Shown here: one piece after another, positions 14,575 through 23,117 of the stretch | Position numbering within the stretch: the stretch's first letter is position 1 | How the letters are laid out: every line of letters starts with the position of its first letter | NCBI GenBank assembly: GCA_026417845.1 | Contig: JAOACM010000004.1 | Coordinates: 1 to 24,290 of the forward strand | Length of the DNA stretch: 24,290 bases | DNA from: Planctomycetota bacterium | Lineage (GTDB): Bacteria > Planctomycetota > SZUA-567 > H5-PLA8 > CALKMO01 | Reading direction: 5' to 3' | Notes under the pieces: generated by a model | Database searches by the model: none | Told to the model about the DNA's origin: nothing | The model's input: the letters and a program-made list of their open reading frames with translations, nothing else | Made by a program: the position numbers and the translations under genes

Positions 14575-16524
14575 ATGGGCGAGAATCTCGCGCGCAGGAT
14601 ACTGCGGGCACATCTGGTTTCCGGAGAAACGAAAGCCGGCGAGGAAATCGGAATAAGGATAGACCAGACGCTGACCCAGGACGCTACCGGCACCATGGCA
14701 TGGCTGCAGTTTGAGAGCATGGGCGTGCCGAGGGTCCGGACCGAGCTGTCGGTATCGTACGTGGATCACAACACGATCCAGATGGGCTACGAGAACCCCG
14801 ACGACCACAGGTACCTCCAGTCTGCCGCCAGGAAGTACGGCGCCTTTTTCAGCCGTCCCGGCAACGGGATCTGTCATCAGGTACACCTCGAGCAGTTCGC
14901 ACGGCCCGGGCGGACCCTGCTGGGTTCCGACAGCCACACGCCAACCTGCGGGGCCCTTGGGATGATCGCCATCGGCGCCGGCGGGCTGGATGTGGCCGTC
15001 GCGATGGGCGGCGGACCGTTCTACCTGAAGATGCCGGCGATCGTCGGCGTGCGTCTGACCGGCTCTCTGCCGCCGTGGGCTTCGGCAAAGGACGTAATAC
15101 TCGAACTCCTGCGCCGCCTGACCGTCAGGGGCGGGGTCGGGAAGATATTTGAGTACTTCGGTCCCGGGCTGAAATCTCTGGATGTGTTTGCCAGAGCTAC
15201 CATTGCCAACATGGGAGCGGAACTGGGGGCCACCACCAGCGTCTTCCCTTCCGACAAGGCGGCCCGGACATTTCTGCGGACCCAGGGCCGGGAGGGCGAC
15301 TTCGTGCCGATGGAGGCCGACGGCGATGCCGCTTACGATGAGACCATCGATCTCGATCTTTCGAAACTCGAACCCCTGGTCGCCTGTCCGCATTCTCCCG
15401 ACAACGTGCGACCCGTGCGCGAGCTGGCCGGAACGCCGGTCGCGCAGGTATGCATAGGTTCCTGCGTCAACGGTTCCTGGCGGGACCTCATGGTCGCGGC
15501 GGGGATACTGAGGGGCGGGATGGTACATCCGGACGTGAGCATGACCGTCTCGCCGGGCTCGCGCCGTACGCTCATGATGCTGGCAGCCTCGGGCGGGATC
15601 GAGGCGCTGACGGCGGCCGGAGCGAGACTGCTGGAATGCGCCTGCGGCCCGTGCATCGGCATGGGGCAATCGCCAGCCTCCGGATCGGCCTCGCTCAGGA
15701 GCTTCAACAGGAACTTTGAGGGCAGGAGCGGGACGGACGACGCCGCCGTCTACCTGGCATCGCCCGAGGTGTGCGCGGCCTCCGCGCTGCGCGGTGCGAT
15801 AACCGACCCGCGCTCGCTGGGAAAATCGCCGCCGCGGATACGCATGCCTAGGCGGTTCTCCGCGGACGAGTCGGGAATAATACCGCCCGAAACCGACCCG
15901 GTTAAAGCCGCCTCCCTCCCGACGATCTACGGCCCTAACATAAAACCCGCGCCGAAGGGATCGCCGATGCCCGATTCGATCCGCGGCCGCGTCGCTATAA
16001 AGCTTGGCGACAACATAACCACGGACCACATCATGCCGGCCGGAGAGTGGCTGAAATACCGCTCGAACGTGCCGAAGTACTCCGAAGCCGTGTTCGTCAG
16101 GGTGGATCCGTCCTTCCCGGCAAAGGCGCGACAGATACGCGACGGGGGCGAGGCGGTTGTTATCGTAGGCGGAGCGAATTACGGGCAGGGGTCCAGCCGC
16201 GAACATGCTGCAATGGTCCCGATGTTTCTGGGGTTGAAGTGCGTGCTGGCGGTTTCCTTCGCCCGCATCCACAGGGACAACCTGGTCAACTTCGGCGTCC
16301 TTCCGCTGACGTTCGCGGATCCGGCGGACGTTTCGGCCTTCGATCCCGGAGACGAAATATTCCTCCACGATGTCCGGAGAGAACTGCTCTCCGGCGACTC
16401 CGTTGCCGTGATGAATTCCACAAAGAACCGGCGGATCGTCTGCCGCCACGGATTGACAGGGCGCCAGATCGAGATAGTCCTCGCCGGCGGCCTGCTGGCC
16501 TGGACGGCGACCAGAGGCGCGTGA
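14575..16524 (+). CDS. Aconitate hydratase, Aquifex-type (aconitase/homoaconitase superfamily)
   Basis: 649 aa, shorter than AcnA (about 890) and matching the Aquifex-type aconitase subgroup. AGGAGGAG lies 9 nt before ATG 14575. Visible features are the SDSHTPTCGALG active-site segment, the three 4Fe-4S ligands Cys297 (GSCVNGS), Cys357 and Cys360 (CACGPCIGMG), and the swivelling C-terminal domain with DNITTDHIMPAGEWLKYRSN and GGANYGQGSSREHAAM. It likely interconverts citrate and isocitrate in the cytoplasm. Homoaconitase or isopropylmalate isomerase activity cannot be ruled out, but the single-chain layout with large and swivel domains fused argues against LeuC/LeuD. The 147-nt gap from lpxA has no clear promoter or terminator. 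Confidence 0.9.
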   Translation: MGENLARRILRAHLVSGETKAGEEIGIRIDQTLTQDATGTMAWLQFESMGVPRVRTELSVSYVDHNTIQMGYENPDDHRYLQSAARKYGAFFSRPGNGICHQVHLEQFARPGRTLLGSDSHTPTCGALGMIAIGAGGLDVAVAMGGGPFYLKMPAIVGVRLTGSLPPWASAKDVILELLRRLTVRGGVGKIFEYFGPGLKSLDVFARATIANMGAELGATTSVFPSDKAARTFLRTQGREGDFVPMEADGDAAYDETIDLDLSKLEPLVACPHSPDNVRPVRELAGTPVAQVCIGSCVNGSWRDLMVAAGILRGGMVHPDVSMTVSPGSRRTLMMLAASGGIEALTAAGARLLECACGPCIGMGQSPASGSASLRSFNRNFEGRSGTDDAAVYLASPEVCAASALRGAITDPRSLGKSPPRIRMPRRFSADESGIIPPETDPVKAASLPTIYGPNIKPAPKGSPMPDSIRGRVAIKLGDNITTDHIMPAGEWLKYRSNVPKYSEAVFVRVDPSFPAKARQIRDGGEAVVIVGGANYGQGSSREHAAMVPMFLGLKCVLAVSFARIHRDNLVNFGVLPLTFADPADVSAFDPGDEIFLHDVRRELLSGDSVAVMNSTKNRRIVCRHGLTGRQIEIVLAGGLLAWTATRGA

Positions 16525-16935
16525 CGGCGGATGCATCGAGCTGCCCGGCGCCGGCCGGCCGCCGACCCGAATTCGGAAACGCCCCGCCGGGAAGAGGTGG
16601 TCTGGTTTCCAGCGATTCGGGCATCGGGTATACGGGGCGTTTCCTTGCAAATCGCTTACCTTGGTCGAACCGGCGAATGATCGAAGACCGCCGGAATCCA
16701 CACGTGGATGGGGCTTTGTTGCACAAAGGTCGTAACGCCTTGATGTGAAATGAATTGCGACATGCCATCCCTCGATGGAATCTGCGTGCAACGTATTTCT
16801 GCGCGAAGTTGCGACTTTAATTGCGCAATAAAGGCTGAAGGATGGCCTTATGCCCGCCGGCATGAAAGCTTCAGGAACGGCGCCGGGCCTGCACGGCACA
16901 GAACCGGGAGGTTAGAGAGATCGTTCGATCGCCGG
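16525..16935. other. Convergent intergenic region, structured and partly AT-richer
   Basis: 411 bp between the convergent aconitase and AraC genes. I call no gene. It holds an 11-bp perfect inverted repeat (see 16575-16644). CTTTGTTGCACAAAG (16714-16728) is a palindrome resembling the ends of some insertion sequences, and TTAATTGCGCAATAAA near 16816-16831 is AT-richer than its surroundings. It may include debris of a mobile element. Confidence 0.4.
16575..16644. terminator. Candidate bidirectional terminator or structured element
   Basis: GGAAACGCCCC (16575-16585) is exactly repeated in inverted orientation as GGGGCGTTTCC (16634-16644), with a 48-nt loop that can itself fold. It lies 51 nt after the aconitase stop in a convergent gap, a typical place for a terminator, but there is no long T-run, so rho-independent termination is only a possibility. 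Confidence 0.4.
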
Positions 16936-17841
16936 TCAGAACAGCGGCACGACGCCCCGGCGGCGGAACTCCAGAGGCCCGGAGCCGATGACGTCGCGGA
17001 AGACCCGCGCGAAATTGGCCGGGCGATCGCAGCCCAGACGGCGGGCCACCTCCTTGACCGGCAGATCCGTTTCCTTGAGCAGGCGGGCGGCCGCAACCAT
17101 TCGCGCGCGCCTCAGGTGCACGGCCGGGGACGCGTCGTATACTTCCCGGAAAGTCCGCGAGAGGTGCTCGCGCGAGACATGCAGCAGGCCGGAAAGCTGC
17201 TTTACGCTGGATATCCCGTCGCAGCGACCTTCGATGAGTTTCATGGCCCGCTCCGCCAGCGCTTCCGACCGGCTACCGGGACTGTCGCTCCCGGCCGCGG
17301 CCTCCAGATCCGCCAGAAGATCCATGACGAGCCGCGCGCCTTCCAATGGGCGCAACCGCACCGCGCTTCCCGCCCGGGCTTGGAATCCCGCGAGCCTCCG
17401 AATAGCCGGATGCGCCGGCGGCAGTCGGTAAACCGGGCCGTGGCGCGCGATCATGCCGGCCACGATCTCCCGGGCGCCGCCGCCGGCGAAACCGAACCAC
17501 AGGAATTCCAACGGCTCTCGCGCGGCGCGCGGGTAACCGTAGCCGCCGTCAGGCTCGTTGACGATGTGGAGAAATCCGCTGCCTGCCGGGACCGTCCAGG
17601 AGCGCCGGCCGCGCCAGGTCCGGACGCACCCGCCGAGAACGTAGTAGAAGATGCAGTGCCGCTCCTTCCGTCGCAGTCGGCCCTCGGACCGGTAGGCCGG
17701 GCTGGATGTCGTCTCGCGCCCGACATGAAGCGGACGGACCAGCCCGCCCGCGGCCCCGGGCACGCGGAAGCCGACGCCCCACAGTTCCTTCCACGGACGG
17801 TGCATCACAAAAAGATTCGCCTTATCATAAAAAAAGCGCAC
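16936..17841 (-). CDS. AraC-family transcriptional regulator
   Basis: 301 aa, read from a GTG at 17841 with an AGGTGATG-like site just upstream and a strong promoter 20-55 nt upstream. The N-terminal two-thirds looks like a cupin-type effector-binding domain (HCIFYYVLGGCVRTWRG, then WTVPAGSGFLHIVNEPDGGY). The C-terminal 100 residues hold the two helix-turn-helix motifs of the family: VKQLSGLLHVSREHLSRTFR, and VKEVARRLGCDRPANFARVF followed by the family-typical R-x-x-x-G-x-x-P-x-x-F-R-R-R ending. It is divergent from the GH38-like gene and probably controls that gene and itself in response to a sugar. The effector is unknown. Confidence 0.92.
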   Translation of the reverse strand: MRFFYDKANLFVMHRPWKELWGVGFRVPGAAGGLVRPLHVGRETTSSPAYRSEGRLRRKERHCIFYYVLGGCVRTWRGRRSWTVPAGSGFLHIVNEPDGGYGYPRAAREPLEFLWFGFAGGGAREIVAGMIARHGPVYRLPPAHPAIRRLAGFQARAGSAVRLRPLEGARLVMDLLADLEAAAGSDSPGSRSEALAERAMKLIEGRCDGISSVKQLSGLLHVSREHLSRTFREVYDASPAVHLRRARMVAAARLLKETDLPVKEVARRLGCDRPANFARVFRDVIGSGPLEFRRRGVVPLF

Positions 17842-17867
17842 GGGATCATCACCTAATGATGTATGCT

Positions 17868-17895
17868 ATTATAGGCGCCGCGGGGGCGCGGTCAA
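17868..17895 (-). promoter_or_regulatory. Sigma70-type promoter of the AraC-family gene
   Basis: On the minus strand TTGACC (complement 17890-17895) and TATAAT (complement 17868-17873) are separated by 16 bp, one mismatch from consensus overall. Transcription would start near 17861, about 20 nt before the GTG start. CATCA/TGATG (17847-17851 and 17857-17861) forms a small dyad at the transcript start and might be an operator. Confidence 0.7.
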
Positions 17896-18060
17896 CTTCC
17901 CGGAGGAGGCAAAAGGGCGATTCAGAAGTCCCGTTCCGTTCGCAGAGCGCGGGGAGAAGCGGCCGCACGTCCGTAGAGGAGGGCGGCGATCCGCAAGCCG
18001 GCGGATGTCGCCGGATCGAACATACGTCACGATTTCAAAATGGCCACGGGGGAAAGTCAT

Positions 18061-20619
18061 ATGAAGCGATTCCCGGAGCTTCCGACGGGCGAAGGCAAGC
18101 CTGCGCCTCCCGATCCCTTCTGGAAGGACGGCAGGGTCTTCATCGTCGAGCACAGCCATAGCGACATCGCCTGGGACTACAATATCGAGAGGGAATCCGC
18201 GGTCCGCAACGGCAATCTCGCGGCCGTGTTCGGGCGTATGCGCGCGGATCCCGGGTTCAAGTGGACCATCGAGTGCGTCCTTTACTACAGGGACTGGATT
18301 GAGAAGCATCCCGAAACCGAACCGGAGCTCCTCGGCTGGTTCAAGGAAAAGCGCCTCGATTGCGGCGCCAGTTATACGCAGCCGTTCGAAGACTGCCTCT
18401 ACAACGAGCTGCTGGCGCGCCAGATGTACGCCGGGAAGCGGTGGTTCGAGAAGCGCAACCCCGGCGTCGCGCTGGACATCGTACTGCATCAGGACGGACC
18501 GCTTCGCGGCCACCAGACCCAGCAGGTCTACGCCAGGGCCGGCGTCCGCTACATCAAGGGATCGCGGATGGAGACGCCCGGCTTCTTCCGGTGGAAAAGC
18601 CCCGACGGCAGCAGCCTGCTGGCCTGGATGCAACTGGAGTACTGGGGCAAGCCCGGAGTGAACACCGCTTATATCGCCGGGCAGCTTGCCGCGGCAACCC
18701 CGCGTTACCGCAAACATGGTCTCCCACCGATACTGGGCATCACCTGGGGATGGGACTACAACGACCCCGTAGACCTCTCCGGCGCGATACGCGACTGGAA
18801 CGCCTGCGCCGCCGCGGCCGGCGGTCCCCAGGCTGCATACGGGACCTTCGCGGAAGTCCTCCGGGAGGTCGAACGCCGCGGCGTCGCCGGGCTGCCTGAA
18901 ATTCGAGGCGGAGTGCCCAACTGGTGGGTCTACGAACACTGGCCGTCCCACAACCGGGCCATGAGTCTACAGCGCGAGGCCGGCAGGATGCTGCCGGTCG
19001 CCGAGACGCTCCACGTCATCAAGGCGCTCCTTGGGGACGGCTTCCGCGAATATCCCAGTGAAAAGCTCGACCGGGCATGGCTGGATGCCTCCTTCGCCTG
19101 CCACACGATGGTGCCGGCGCCCGCCCCTGCGCCCGACTCGGTCATGCTGGAGAAATACCGCGCGGCCGCGGAGGTCGCGAGGAGCGAGTCGGCGGCGGCG
19201 CTCGGCTCGATCGCCGGGCGGATAGAGTTCAGGCGCGAGGGGACGCCGCTTGTCGTCTTCAACGCCCTGTCCTGGCCGCGCAGCGATCCGGTCGAGGTTC
19301 CGCTGCCGGCCGGGCTGGGAGAAGGGGTAAGTCTTTCAGACTCCGACGGCAAACCGGTACCGTGCCAGACGCTCAGCGGCAGGCGGCTGGTCTTCGTGGC
19401 GGAGGACGTCCCGCCGGTTGGCCTTCGAAGCTACTTCCTCATTCCGAAAAAGGGCGAGACCGCTCCATCTGAGCCTGCCGCAGGCAGTAAGTGGACGGCG
19501 CCGTTCGAAACGGCCCACTACCGCGCGACCCCCGGCCCCGGCGGGTTGACGTCGCTGGTTGACAAGGAGTTCGGCAGGGAAGTTTTCTCGACATTGCGCT
19601 GGGCGGCCGGCGAGTGGATATGTTTCGCCACCAGGGCCATGGGGGCCTGCGAGGGTATAGACTTCGCCCCGCACCCGGAGACGTTCCTCGACCGGGCCGC
19701 CAACCACAAACCCGACTGGATCTGCGAGGAATCCGGCCCGGTCCTGGTCCGTTTCGCGACCGCCCGGTTCAAGAGCAGGCATTGCACGGTTCGCATCGCG
19801 ATCACCTTCTACCGGACCTTGAAGCGGATAGACTGGACCGTCGGCGTCACGGGCAACGACGGTGAGATCGGCCGCGAGCAGCGGCTGATGTTCCCTATCC
19901 GCGCGGCCCGGCCGGAGATAGCCTACGAAGTACCTTTCGGCGTCGTCGAGCCGGGGAAGGACGAGCCCTTCGTCTTCGTGAACAAGGGGCGGTTCGCCGC
20001 CCCGTCCGCGATTCCTTCGCATCCCCGCGAGGTACAGGACTGGGTGTACGCGACGGGCGACGGACTTGGGGTCACCATCGGCTCGCCGGTGGGCGCCTGC
20101 GCCTTCGGCGACTTCGGTCCGGGCGCGGACAGGAACCTCGTCATCCTTTCCCCCATCCTTCTGGCCGGCATCGGCAACCCGCAGGGGAAGGCCTACCGCC
20201 AGCCCGGCGACTTCGGGTTCCGGTTCTCGCTCTTCACTCGTGCAGTCGGCTGGCGGCACGGGAGCCGACTCGGAGTCCAGTCGCAGACTCCTCTCTTGGT
20301 AACGCTCCCCGATCGGCGGGATGAAAAGGGAACACTGCCGGAGACATGCAGCTTCTTCGCTGTCGAACCGGACGTCGCCCGTTTCAGCGCCGTGAAGAAA
20401 GCCGAGGACGATGATTCCGTCGTGTTCCGCGTCTACAATATGAGCGGAGCGCCGGTTTCCGCGAGGATCCGTTCCCGCTTCCCGTTCGCCGAAGTCGCGG
20501 TCACGGATCTCATCGAGAGCGGCGGCAAGCCGCTGACGCCGGCCCAAGACGGCTTCGCGATACCGCTCCAGGGTTGGGGCATCGAAACGATCAAAGCCAG
20601 GCCGCGTGCTGCGCGCTGA
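18061..20619 (+). CDS. Glycoside hydrolase family 38-like protein (alpha-mannosidase-like)
   Basis: 852 aa from ATG 18061, chosen because GGGGGAAAG lies just upstream; ATG 18040 would add seven residues without a ribosome site. No signal peptide, so probably cytoplasmic. The N-terminal catalytic region opens with FIVEHSHSDIAWDYNIERES, the GH38-type H-x-H-x-D-x-x-W zinc-site motif. LHQDGPLRGHQTQQVYARAG resembles the segment carrying the nucleophile Asp. Further GH38-like stretches are WTIECVLYYRDWIEKHPE and a long beta-rich C-terminal half (about 390-850). The pattern differs from well-studied alpha-mannosidases (no DTFG-type motif), so substrate is uncertain; a GH38-related family of unknown specificity such as DUF5054 is an alternative. 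The Gfo/Idh/MocA gene that follows suggests a shared sugar pathway. Confidence 0.8.
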   Translation: MKRFPELPTGEGKPAPPDPFWKDGRVFIVEHSHSDIAWDYNIERESAVRNGNLAAVFGRMRADPGFKWTIECVLYYRDWIEKHPETEPELLGWFKEKRLDCGASYTQPFEDCLYNELLARQMYAGKRWFEKRNPGVALDIVLHQDGPLRGHQTQQVYARAGVRYIKGSRMETPGFFRWKSPDGSSLLAWMQLEYWGKPGVNTAYIAGQLAAATPRYRKHGLPPILGITWGWDYNDPVDLSGAIRDWNACAAAAGGPQAAYGTFAEVLREVERRGVAGLPEIRGGVPNWWVYEHWPSHNRAMSLQREAGRMLPVAETLHVIKALLGDGFREYPSEKLDRAWLDASFACHTMVPAPAPAPDSVMLEKYRAAAEVARSESAAALGSIAGRIEFRREGTPLVVFNALSWPRSDPVEVPLPAGLGEGVSLSDSDGKPVPCQTLSGRRLVFVAEDVPPVGLRSYFLIPKKGETAPSEPAAGSKWTAPFETAHYRATPGPGGLTSLVDKEFGREVFSTLRWAAGEWICFATRAMGACEGIDFAPHPETFLDRAANHKPDWICEESGPVLVRFATARFKSRHCTVRIAITFYRTLKRIDWTVGVTGNDGEIGREQRLMFPIRAARPEIAYEVPFGVVEPGKDEPFVFVNKGRFAAPSAIPSHPREVQDWVYATGDGLGVTIGSPVGACAFGDFGPGADRNLVILSPILLAGIGNPQGKAYRQPGDFGFRFSLFTRAVGWRHGSRLGVQSQTPLLVTLPDRRDEKGTLPETCSFFAVEPDVARFSAVKKAEDDDSVVFRVYNMSGAPVSARIRSRFPFAEVAVTDLIESGGKPLTPAQDGFAIPLQGWGIETIKARPRAAR

Positions 20620-20897
20620 CCGGCGGCCCATCTCCGACCGGGATGGACCCAGACTACTACCGCATGGATTTCCGCGCGGCCATAACCCCCCGCGGGTGTG
20701 ACCAGTACCACAGACGGGTAACGCATCCTGCAAGCGCCGCATCGGAACTGCCGTTGACGCCGCCTTTGCCTTGGGCCATTTTGTTTTGCGCCGCCGCGTA
20801 AATGTCCGTGCGTTTTCCCGGCGGAGCGGAGATGGCACGGTCGGGCGTTTGCCCGGTATTGGCGCCGGAGCGGTTTTTTCGGGAAGGGAAGGAAACC
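20620..20897. other. Intergenic region before the oxidoreductase gene
   Basis: 278 bp without a supported gene. Near 20706-20728 lies a block resembling one in the 3361-3630 spacer (TACCACAG, then GGGTAACGCATCC). TTGACG at 20754-20759 could be a -35, but the corresponding -10 (CATTTT, 20777-20782) is poor. CGGGCGTTTGCCCG near 20842-20855 is a small hairpin and GGTTTTTTC lies at about 20872-20880. Confidence 0.35.
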
Positions 20898-21920
20898 ATG
20901 GGAAAGTTCAGGGTCGGGATAATAGGGGCCGGGGCCATATCGAAGGCGCATATAAGGGAATACATGGCCTGGCCGGACGTCGAAGTGGTCGCGGCGGCGG
21001 ACATCCTGCCCGAACGGGCGGAAAAGGCGAAGTCTGAATTCGGGCTCAAGTACGCCTTCGGCGACTACCGGGATCTGCTGAAGATCGGGGAGCTCGACGC
21101 AGTGAGCGTCTGCACGCCGCCTTTCGCCCACATGGGGCCGACGATCGAAGCCCTGAAGGCCGGGAAGCACGTCCTGTGCGAAAAGCCCATGGCGATGAAC
21201 GCCGCCGAGGCCGCGAAGATGGTCGCCGCCGCGAAGAAATACGGCAGGAAACTTGCCGTCTGCTGCTCGCGCCGGAGGTTCTCGCAGGAGGCGCGCGCGG
21301 CCAAGGCGTTCGTTGACGACGGGGAACTGGGGGACATCTACTACGCCAGGACAACTTTCCTACGGCGCCGCGGCAGGCCCGGGCTGGATATGATGAAAGA
21401 CCAGCCGTGGTTCCTCGACAAATCCAGGGCCGGCGGAGGAGCGCTTAACGACATGGCCCAGTACCATCTCGACTTTACTCTCTGGCTGCTCGGTTACCCG
21501 AAGCCGGTCTCGGTCAGCGGCTTTACGTTCCGCGGCGTCCACCCGACCGCGCCGAAGGGACTGAAGCACGACGTTGACGAACACGTCTCGGCATTCATCC
21601 GTCTGGAGAGCGGCTTCGGGATAACGCTGGAGGAAGCCTGGGCGGCGCACATGGCCGGGGCTGACGGGGTATTCGTCTTCGGGACGAAAGGCGGCATCAA
21701 GACGAACCCGCTGACCTTTTACAAAGACGTGGCGGGGCGCTTCGCGGACATAACGCCGGTCCTTCCGAAGGAGGACGCGCCGAGGGTGTGCCAGGAGTTC
21801 GTGCAGGCGATACGCGAGGGGCGCGATCCGGAGACGAGGGGCGAGGATGCCCTGATCCTGTCCCGGATATGCGACGCCATACATGAATCCACGAGGACGG
21901 GAAAGGAGGTCCGTCTGTAA
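20898..21920 (+). CDS. Gfo/Idh/MocA-family NAD(P)-dependent oxidoreductase
   Basis: 340 aa. Start ATG 20898 is preceded by GGGAAGGGAAGGAAA; an in-frame ATG at 20802 would add 32 residues that do not resemble the family. The N-terminal Rossmann fold is clear (FRVGIIGAGAISKAHI, GxGxxS/A type), followed by AVSVCTPPFAHMGPTIEAL and the family EKP motif with Lys96 (HVLCEKPMAMNAAEAA). The substrate domain includes GGGALNDMAQYHLDFTLWLLG with the conserved Asp-x-x-x-His. It probably oxidises or reduces a sugar, inositol or amino-sugar derivative; the substrate cannot be read from sequence. The next gene starts 26 nt downstream. Confidence 0.93.
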   Translation: MGKFRVGIIGAGAISKAHIREYMAWPDVEVVAAADILPERAEKAKSEFGLKYAFGDYRDLLKIGELDAVSVCTPPFAHMGPTIEALKAGKHVLCEKPMAMNAAEAAKMVAAAKKYGRKLAVCCSRRRFSQEARAAKAFVDDGELGDIYYARTTFLRRRGRPGLDMMKDQPWFLDKSRAGGGALNDMAQYHLDFTLWLLGYPKPVSVSGFTFRGVHPTAPKGLKHDVDEHVSAFIRLESGFGITLEEAWAAHMAGADGVFVFGTKGGIKTNPLTFYKDVAGRFADITPVLPKEDAPRVCQEFVQAIREGRDPETRGEDALILSRICDAIHESTRTGKEVRL

Positions 21921-21946
21921 AGGCAGCGCGGCGGGAGGAGGGGGAA

Positions 21947-22843
21947 ATGGCAGAAGGAATCCCATCCGGCGGCGGGACGGAATCGTCGGGAGGCGAGATG
22001 GCCGGACGACGCCCCAGCCCAGATGCGGGGACGGGGCCGGAACCGGGATGTGTGACGGGGAAAGGGGGGGATGCCGGAAAAAACGGGGGAGCAACGCCAG
22101 GCCCGGTATCGGGTGGGTTGGGAGAGCCCCAGGCGCGAGGGACGGCGGCGGACGCGCCGGATAAGGCGACAGCCTTGACGGATACGGCGCCGGGCCACGC
22201 CCCCGAAGGCCGCTTCCGCGATATAAAGACCGCCTTCCGCGCCGTGACGCGGGACGAAAAATGGCTGCAGAAGGTGCTGCTGGGCGGCTTCATGCTGTTT
22301 CTGCCCGGCCCGTTCCTGTTTTCGCTTGGGTTTACCATGGAGGTGCTCCGCCGCGCAAAGAATGCCCCCGCCAATTTCGTGCTCCCGTCCTGGGACTTCG
22401 AGCTGTGGCCGCGGTACTTCAGGGAGGGACTCGTCAAGTTCGCGCTGGCGATCGTCGCTATAATCATCCCATCGCTGGCCTGGCTGGGGATTGTGTGGCT
22501 GGCGTGTCTTGCGACCGGCGTCCCGGCGGCCGGTCTGCTGCCCATGGCGCTTCCGATACTGAACTTCGTAGCGCTCCCGTTCTGCGCGGTATGCTGCTGC
22601 CGCTACCTCGACACCGGCAGGCTTTCCGCCGGCCTGGATATCGGCACCTGCCTGCGGATCTACAGGGCGGGGTTCGCCGACTTTTCCATCGGCGCACTGA
22701 TCCTCATCGGACTGATAACTGTCGGCCAATCGCTTATCGTCACGCTGCCGTTCGTGCTGTTCTTCGGCCTGTGTCTCGTGGACAACTGGTTCGGGCCGAT
22801 TTATAACTCGGCGCGCGACGCGGCAGGCGTCCGCCCGGATTGA
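21947..22843 (+). CDS. DUF4013-family membrane protein
   Basis: 298 aa. GGAGGAGGGGGAA leads directly into ATG 21947. Residues 1-85 are Gly/Pro/Ala-rich, probably disordered and cytoplasmic. The remainder matches the DUF4013 layout: a membrane segment near 107-130 (GGFMLFLPGPFLFSLGF), the family-like NAPANFVLPSWDFELWPRYF block just after it, two or three further membrane segments (FALAIVAIIIPSLAWLGIVW; LLPMALPILNFVALPFCAVC) and a last hydrophobic pair (FSIGALILIGLITVGQSLIV, then LPFVLFFGLCLVDNW). Function of DUF4013 is unknown. The long N-terminal disordered extension is unusual. It follows the oxidoreductase closely, but I see no functional link. Confidence 0.85.
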   Translation: MAEGIPSGGGTESSGGEMAGRRPSPDAGTGPEPGCVTGKGGDAGKNGGATPGPVSGGLGEPQARGTAADAPDKATALTDTAPGHAPEGRFRDIKTAFRAVTRDEKWLQKVLLGGFMLFLPGPFLFSLGFTMEVLRRAKNAPANFVLPSWDFELWPRYFREGLVKFALAIVAIIIPSLAWLGIVWLACLATGVPAAGLLPMALPILNFVALPFCAVCCCRYLDTGRLSAGLDIGTCLRIYRAGFADFSIGALILIGLITVGQSLIVTLPFVLFFGLCLVDNWFGPIYNSARDAAGVRPD

Positions 22844-22861
22844 ACGTCGCGGGCAGATTCC

Positions 22862-23003
22862 GCCCGGCAGTAATTGCTTGCCGTATCCGTATGTGGGATT
22901 GCAGCGGGCAGAGCGGACCCGCTTGCAGTAACGCCTCTGCCGCTCCGTTCGGGCACGCCACTGCGGTGGCGCCGCCCGAACGCGGCAAACAATTACGCCC
23001 GGC
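22862..23003. repeat. Long imperfect inverted repeat with nested hairpins
   Basis: The outer arms 22862-22883 (GCCCGGCAGTAATTGCTTGC) and 22983-23003 (CGGCAAACAATTACGCCCGG) pair over about 20 bp with few mismatches. Inside are a strong hairpin, GTTCGGGC-AC-GCCAC pairing with GTGGC-GCC-GCCCGAAC (about 22947-22981), and a second, AGCGGGCAGAG with CTCTGCCGCT. The whole could fold into a three-way cruciform or structured RNA after the DUF4013 gene. A mobile palindromic element or terminator-like RNA are both possible. Confidence 0.55.
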
Positions 23004-23117
23004 AAGGGGCGCCCGGATATCCCGGTGATGCCGTTCACTATCCCGCCCGGGCGCGGGGGAACGGGCGAGGCGAACTCCGTCGCCTTCCAGCAGTTCGCGG
23101 CCATCGGAGACCGCACG

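Noticed and set aside
14176..16899. A very long open frame on the minus strand opposite lpxA and the aconitase gene (about 907 codons).
   Set aside because: It is a by-product of high GC3 in the plus-strand genes. Its translation has no recognisable motifs, and the plus strand encodes intact, conserved enzymes.
16750..17856. Plus-strand open frame of 368 codons across the AraC-family gene.
   Set aside because: The minus-strand product has an intact AraC domain structure and a near-consensus promoter; the plus-strand translation resembles nothing.
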